Assembly (NCBI GenBank): GCA_029379385.1
Contig: CM055611.1
Coordinates: 12,408,062 to 12,472,061, forward strand
Length of the DNA: 64,000 bases
From: Quillaja saponaria
Taxonomy: Eukaryota > Streptophyta > Magnoliopsida > Fabales > Quillajaceae
Reading direction: 5' to 3'
The translations under genes and the position numbers were made by a program. Shown piece after piece: positions 58,754 to 64,000 of this stretch (position 1 is its first letter; each line of letters begins with the position of its first letter). Below the pieces are notes generated by a model. That model did no database searches. It saw only the letters and a program-made list of their open reading frames with translations, and was not told the DNA's origin.

Positions 58754-61700
58754 GAAGAAGTATGAAGTGGGTAAAGTGATAGATGAGGAACAGGCAAAGC
58801 AGAGACAGCCGCCAAGGAAGGGTATAGGTGTTGTCGACCAATCTAATACTCTGGAGTCTCATTCAGTGACAAAGGCCAAAAAGGATGGACATGTGTCAAC
58901 TTCACCTTCTCTGAGCCAAATGTCTAAGCCATCTGCTCTTCGTCTGACCGGGATATCAATGTCAGTGCCATATCACCAGTCTCAGACATCTGTGCAGTTT
59001 GGTGGCCCTAACCAACAGATTCAGTCTCAGGGTATGTCAACCGCATCTCTCCACATGCCCATACCGATGCCTTTACCAATGGGGAATCCTCCACAAGTGC
59101 AACATCAGGTTTTTGTTCCAGGTCTTCAACCCCATCCTATTCATCCTCAGGGAATCATGTCTGGCCAGAACATGAGTTATACAGCTCAAATGGGTCCGCA
59201 GATGCTGCCTCAGTTAGGATATTTAGGAAATATAGGTATCGGCATCAGTCCCCAATATGCCCAGCATCAAGGAGGAAATTTCGGTGGTCCTCGTAACACT
59301 ATTGTTAAGATAACACATCCGGACACACATGAAGTGGTGATACTTGATAAAGTCTGGCCTCCCCCACCCCCACTCCTTCTTAGAAAAAACAAAAAAAACA
59401 AAAAAAAATGTCACCCTTCTAATTCCTACGACCCCAATTCAGTATTTTTCCCGTCTAGTTCTCGTCCATTAACAAGCAGTCAGATAGCTCAGTTGCAGCA
59501 TCAGAAAAAGCTAGGGAAGAAAAGTCAGTTGCAGCATCAGAAAAAGCCAGGGAAGAAAAGTCAGTTGCAGCATCAGGTATCAACATGTTCTCTTCAGAAT
59601 TTTTCTCTAAATTTAGAGTTTCTTTACTTATCTTAAGATATTTATGCTCCCTTTCTTTTCCCTACAGGTTGGTGGACAATCTGTTACAGTTTCTAGTTTG
59701 CCTTCTCGAGCTATTGACAGTAGTTTTTCTGCCGCTATGGGAAGTTCTGAAACTGTGGAAACTAGTAATGAAGCTGTTTCAGCAAGTTATGGTACGTCAG
59801 AACAGCAGTTTGCTTCTGTCTCAAACAATGATCTTCCTGAAGCAACTACAAAACACGACATCGATGGTGTAGGAAATACTGGTGGTGGCTTAATATCTAT
59901 CCCAGTGTTGGGTTCCAAAGATAGACCTATTTTAAAGAAAAATAAAGCAAAAGCTGCTTCCAAAGGAAAGAAGAAAAGAAAAGAAATTCTTCAGAAAGCA
60001 GATGCTGCCGGGACAACTTCTGATCTTTATAATGCATATAGAGGGCCAGAGGACAGGAAGAAAACTGTTGTCTCTTCAGAAAGCAAAGAAAATGCTTCTG
60101 TTACTGGAAGTATGAAGCAGGTGCCTACAGATTATGCTCAGACAGATTCTGTTGCTAGAGAGAAAGGTAGGCAGACCAAAGTGGAGCCTGATGATTGGGA
60201 AGATGATGCTGACATGTCAACGCCAAAGTTGGAAGTTGCAGATAGAAAGCAACAGGTTGGTGATGGAGCTGGAAATTTGGCCAAGAAGTACTCTCGGGAT
60301 TTCCTCTTGAAATTTAAAAAGCAGTGTGTGGATCTTCCAGTGGGTTTTGAAATTACAGCAGACACAGCTGAGGCCTTGATGAATGCTAATGTCAATGGCT
60401 CTCATCTTGTTGAGCGTGATTCATATCCTTGTCCTGGAAGAATTATAGATAGGCCAAGTGGGACACCTCTATTAGACTGTCGTGGTAGTGGTGTGGTTGA
60501 GGAAGAAAGGCGGAATAAATTTCCTGGTTCTTTCGGTTCAGGGCGGGATATCTGTCTGGATACTACTTTTGGAGGTAATCAAGGATGCCGACCTGGCCAT
60601 GGAGGCAATCTTGGTGTTCTAAGGAACCCTCATGCACAGGCACGTCCCCAGCATAGAATCCTTTCTGGGCCACTACAGTCAATGGGACATCAAGGAGGGA
60701 TGCAAAGAAGTAGCCCTGATGCTGAAAGATGGCAGCGTGCCACTCATTTCCTGCAGAGGGGTTTGATTCCAACTCCTCACACACCATTACAGATGATGCA
60801 CAAAGCTGAGAAGAAGTATGAAGTGGGTGAAGTGACAGATGAGGAACAGGCAAAGCAGAGGCAGTTAAAAGCTATATTAAACAAGCTTACTCCCCAAAAT
60901 TTTGAAAAATTATTTGAGCAAGTAAAAGCAGTCAACATTGACAACGCTGTCACTCTCACTGGTGTCATCTCACAGATCTTTGATAAGGCTTTAATGGAGC
61001 CTACTTTTTGCGAAATGTATGCCAACTTCTGTTTTCATCTTGCTTCGGAGTTACCTGATTTCAGTGAAGACAATGAGAAGATTACATTTAAGAGATTGCT
61101 ATTAAACAAATGCCAAGAGGAATTTGAGCGGGGGGAAAGAGAGCAGGAAGAAGCAAATAAGGTTGACGAAGAGGGTGAGGTCAAACAATCTGAAGAAGAA
61201 AGGGAACAAAAGAGAATCAAGGCACGAAGACGGATGTTGGGTAATATCAGATTAATCGGTGAGCTATATAAGAAAAGAATGTTGACTGAGCGAATAATGC
61301 ATGAATGCCTGAAGAAGCTACTGGGTCAGTATCAGGATCCGGATGAGGAAGATATTGAATCCTTGTGCAAATTAATGAGTACTATTAGAGAGATGATTGA
61401 CCATCCCCAAGCCAAGGAGCATATGGATGCATATTTCGAGAGGATGAAAATGTTATCAAATAACATGAATTTATCTTCTAGGGTCAGGTTCATGTTGAAG
61501 GATGTAATTGACTTGAGAAAGAATAAATGGCAACAGAGGAGGAAAGTTGAAGGGCCCAAAAAGATTGAGGAAGTACACAGAGATGCTGCCCAAGAAGTTA
61601 ATAGGCTTGGTCATGGGCCAGGCAGTAGTCCATCAACAAGATGGATGCCTATGGATTTTGGTCCAAGAGGATCAACTATGTTGTCTTATCCCAATGATCA

Positions 61701-61862
61701 GGATGTTCGGATGGACGACACACAATCTTTTGATGCTCGGACCTCGTCAGTTCCCTTTACTCAAAGACCTGCTGGTGATGATTCTATCACTTTGGGACCT
61801 CAAGGTGGTCTTGCAAAAGGAAAGCCCATAATAGTACCACCAGCAATAAAAGAGTTTCACAG
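58710..61862 (+). CDS. eIF4G-like translation initiation factor, rearranged, 3' end outside window
   Basis: Two exons join in frame: 58710-59576 and 59668-61862 (donor CATCAG|GTATC, acceptor CCTACAG|GTTGG), giving at least 1020 codons before the next donor CACAG|GTATCA. Residues 1-31 repeat a pre-MIF4G segment (MHKAEKKYEVGKVIDEEQAK). Residues about 32-215 are eIF4G N-terminal region (SVQFGGPNQQ, HPIHPQGIM, SPQYAQHQGG, VKITHPDTHE). Next come a Pro/Lys-rich patch and three QLQHQ repeats. Exon 2 holds SKGKKKRKEILQKADAAGTT, VEPDDWEDDADMSTPKLE, the eIF4E site YSRDFLL (60289-60309) and MIF4G (about 60865-61590: NKLTPQNFEKLFEQVKAVNI to VHRDAAQEVNR). Normal plant eIF4G is about 1700-1900 residues and starts some 200-300 residues earlier. 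Here the true N-terminus is absent and the ATG is only a guess. No stop or frameshift interrupts exon 2. It may be expressed as a shortened factor or be a young pseudogene. Confidence 0.75.
59490..59576 (+). repeat. 36-bp in-frame coding repeat next to a splice donor
   Basis: Two full 12-codon units (QLQHQKKLGKKS and QLQHQKKPGKKS) and a partial third (QLQHQ) end exactly at the exon border CATCAG|GT. In the first two units CATCAG is followed by AAAAAG instead of GTATC. Confidence 0.9.
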
Positions 61863-64000
61863 GTATCACATTGTCTTCTACTTACTTTTATTGTCCTGTT
61901 TGTTCTGGCTTTTGTAGTCAATGAGGTCATAGAATACTGAATTCTTAGTATACTTGCTATGGTATATGTATGTACATATCCTTACATGTATTTCAAGGTA
62001 TATTTGTGTGTATGTTTGTTTCCTTCATTCTGGAAGATTTGCAAATGTTTTATTAGGATCTGGCATGCTTTTATTTTATATAAATTTTCTGCTATTCGGT
62101 AAAAATTAAAGATATAAAAATAAGAAACTAAGATTCTCCCATGAGAGATGAAGATTGAGTCGTCAGGATCACAATATAATTATGTTGTCAGTAAAGCATA
62201 TAATCGTCTCCCTCCCCTCCCCATGAGATATTTTCCCACGGAAGCTTTAGTGTCAAATTTAGTAAGTGGGGCTTCTAGACATGGGGTCTAAGGGAACATG
62301 GAATAACCACTGTAAGAAACAAAAGGAAAACAAAACTGTTTCTGATGTTAGCATAAAGGAAGTAATGTATTTTGGTTAAGACTGTGACCAGCAGAGATAT
62401 ATGTAAATTAAAGTGGAATCTCTCTAAAGAGGAATATGCTGATCATGTATGATGCAAACTGATATTTGTTTTATGCAGGTTATGGCTCTCTGTTTTTTCC
62501 TCCTCTCTATTATTTACTTTGTAGCTATTAGAATGAATAAGTTGTAAAATATTGGGTCTCTATGCATGGACTGAATAGAAAGAAATTAAAATGTTTTAAG
62601 AGCGTTTAAAGAGAGAAAATATGGTTGTTTAGTGCTGATTTAGTGAGGTGTCTTTAATGAGACAGACACCCCACATGTGCATAAACTAAATTGTCTCACT
62701 GAAATGGGAGGCAGAGTGAGAGTAAGAGCTCTCGGGAGCTCTGATTATGACCGAGGGGAAGATAAAGACAACTAGAGGGAAGAGGGAGAATCAGAGAGGG
62801 GAAGTGATGGATTTGAGAGTCTCTGTAGCCGGAACTGTAGAGCTCAAGCTGGTAAAACTTGTGTATTTCCATAGCTGTCCGAATAACCCAGAAAATTACT
62901 AGTCAAGGTGGGTAGAGTTTTTTATTACCATATCTGTACGAAGAACTCAGAAAAGTACTGGTTACTTTTGGTAAGCAAAATCAGAAACGGAAGAGAAGGG
63001 GTGAGTTAGAGCCTCGGGTCCTGGTTGCTAAAGGTTCAAATGTTTACAAGATTAAGCTCGGAAGTGAGATATGTGGTTTTAAGGCTTCCTATTCTAGTTA
63101 TTTTTTTATTTTTCTGTTATAAGAAAGCCTTATTTTTTATACTTTGAAACGTCACCGGAAAATGTATGTGTATTCTCTGAAAATTGAAGGTTCTATCTGT
63201 TAAATCATTGAGATATGTGGTGTTGATGCTATTTGATATTGTGTTGCACCTAATTTGGGACGCCATTTTGTAAGAGGTGGTTAACGCCTTCATGAGCGTG
63301 CTTATTGGAGGACTTGTGTGTTAGACCGAGGGGACCTATGTATGTATCAATGGAAAGCATCAAACATGCCTTTCATGCCTGCATTAAAGTGTTATTTTAT
63401 GGCATTCCTGTTTTTATAAAACTCGGGCACTATGTAACTTGTTTTCAAAGGTGTTAAGTAATATGCCTTAACTACCTATTGAGATGTTTTTATCTCATAT
63501 TTGTTTTGAAACATGCCTTCAGATTGATGCGCAGGCTAGATGCTCAAGCTAGGGAAATGTGAAGCTATAAGGCTGAGGGACTGATGTGGATTTACATATA
63601 ATATTTTGTACATATAATTAAGCCTGGGATGTATTTAGACATGCCATGTAAAAGGTGATGTGTAGAATTCATGAAATGTTTTGTAAATTAATGCTTGTAA
63701 TGTATTCTTGGCTAAGCAGAATAGACATTATGTATGTAAATTGTATTATGGACCTAAAGATAGAAAATGTCGTTTTGTATTATTTTATGTATGTTAGGAC
63801 TAGTAGTCTTTGATCTTAAGGAAATATGTGAACTATTTTCAAAATAGATGACGCAGATTTAGATACTTTATATAGGTTTTCAACCAAGGCAAAATTTTGA
63901 TTTCTTAGTGTACTTATTGTTGCTAGTGTCGAAGCTGGGAGGGCACATATAGTTATTTACTAAATGGATTGACCATGTAAGCATGAAGGGATATCCAGCT
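61863..64000 (+). other. long intron of eIF4G copy 2 (incomplete)
   Basis: It starts at GTATCA after CACAG and has no acceptor with eIF4G coding sequence before the window ends. 61972-62525 is homologous to the introns at 27356 and 21355. The remaining MA3-type C-terminal exons, if present, must lie to the right of the window. Confidence 0.65.
62522..63890 (+). mobile_element. second LTR family inside eIF4G intron, copy C
   Basis: It is homologous to 28200-29950. The LTR start TGTAACATC and about 200 bp around it are missing: GTAGCTATTA is joined to GAATGAATAAG. A mid part present in copy B (28690-29080) is also missing. The stem TGAGAT-GTTTTT-ATCTCA is at 63480-63497. It ends within GGCAAAATTTTGAT, close to where copy B ends. 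Confidence 0.7.

Noticed and set aside
1..64000. CRISPR array, tRNA, rRNA or organellar insertions
   Set aside because: No regularly spaced short repeats, no tRNA cloverleaf or rRNA wording and no plastid or mitochondrial gene sequence was recognised. The tandem repeats present have two or three units only.

Overview
This window is nuclear DNA of a flowering plant, most likely a eudicot. It is AT-rich (rough estimate by eye, about two thirds A+T), has spliceosomal intron borders, and carries pieces of plant-type genes: eIF4G with the plant eIF4E-binding motif, the plastid cysteine desulfurase NFS2, FAR1/FRS proteins, a lectin receptor kinase, a PAS-Raf kinase and a nucleoredoxin. I cannot name the species. 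I see no bacterial, organellar, CRISPR or tRNA features. Most of the window is transposon sequence and gene debris. The only long coding region without internal stops is a rearranged eIF4G-like gene at the right end.

Left third (1-21354): a nest of long LTRs that share their 3' ends (ending GGTGTGACA) and make 5-bp target duplications. A minus-strand LTR element (5540-6368 plus 20975-21354) was split by a plus-strand array LTR-internal-LTR-internal-LTR (6369-20974). Its LTRs are about 2.4-2.5 kb, but its internal regions are only about 455 bp and hold a primer-binding site and a polypurine tract with no gag-pol. Two further solo LTRs, one on each strand, were later inserted into LTR1 and LTR2 of the array. 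Most full copies of these LTRs carry two adjacent short hairpins with compensatory base changes.

Middle (21355-36361): a copy of an eIF4G intron with an LTR inside it (21355-23418), a broken eIF4G copy with its 5' flank and the same intron (about 24850-29955), then a 6-kb Mutator-like element (30390-36352). The MULE has terminal inverted repeats of 0.7-0.9 kb, a decayed FAR1-type transposase gene, and captured pieces of two host kinase genes. One of these lies inside the right TIR.

36362-46238: a second, different FAR1/FRS pseudogene (37531-40531), a further long LTR (about 42290-44581) and a 1-kb tandem duplication holding a hAT-type MITE. 46655-52489: a pseudogene of plastid cysteine desulfurase NFS2, cut by a solo LTR in an intron. 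53986-54197: one isolated nucleoredoxin DC1 exon on the minus strand.

56860-64000: the second eIF4G copy. Here the eIF4E-binding segment is present twice, and an N-terminal piece has been joined onto an early MIF4G-flanking piece. The reading frame then runs through the MIF4G domain into a long LTR-bearing intron that leaves the window. The genes do not form a pathway. What links the regions is local duplication of the eIF4G locus and repeated nested insertion.
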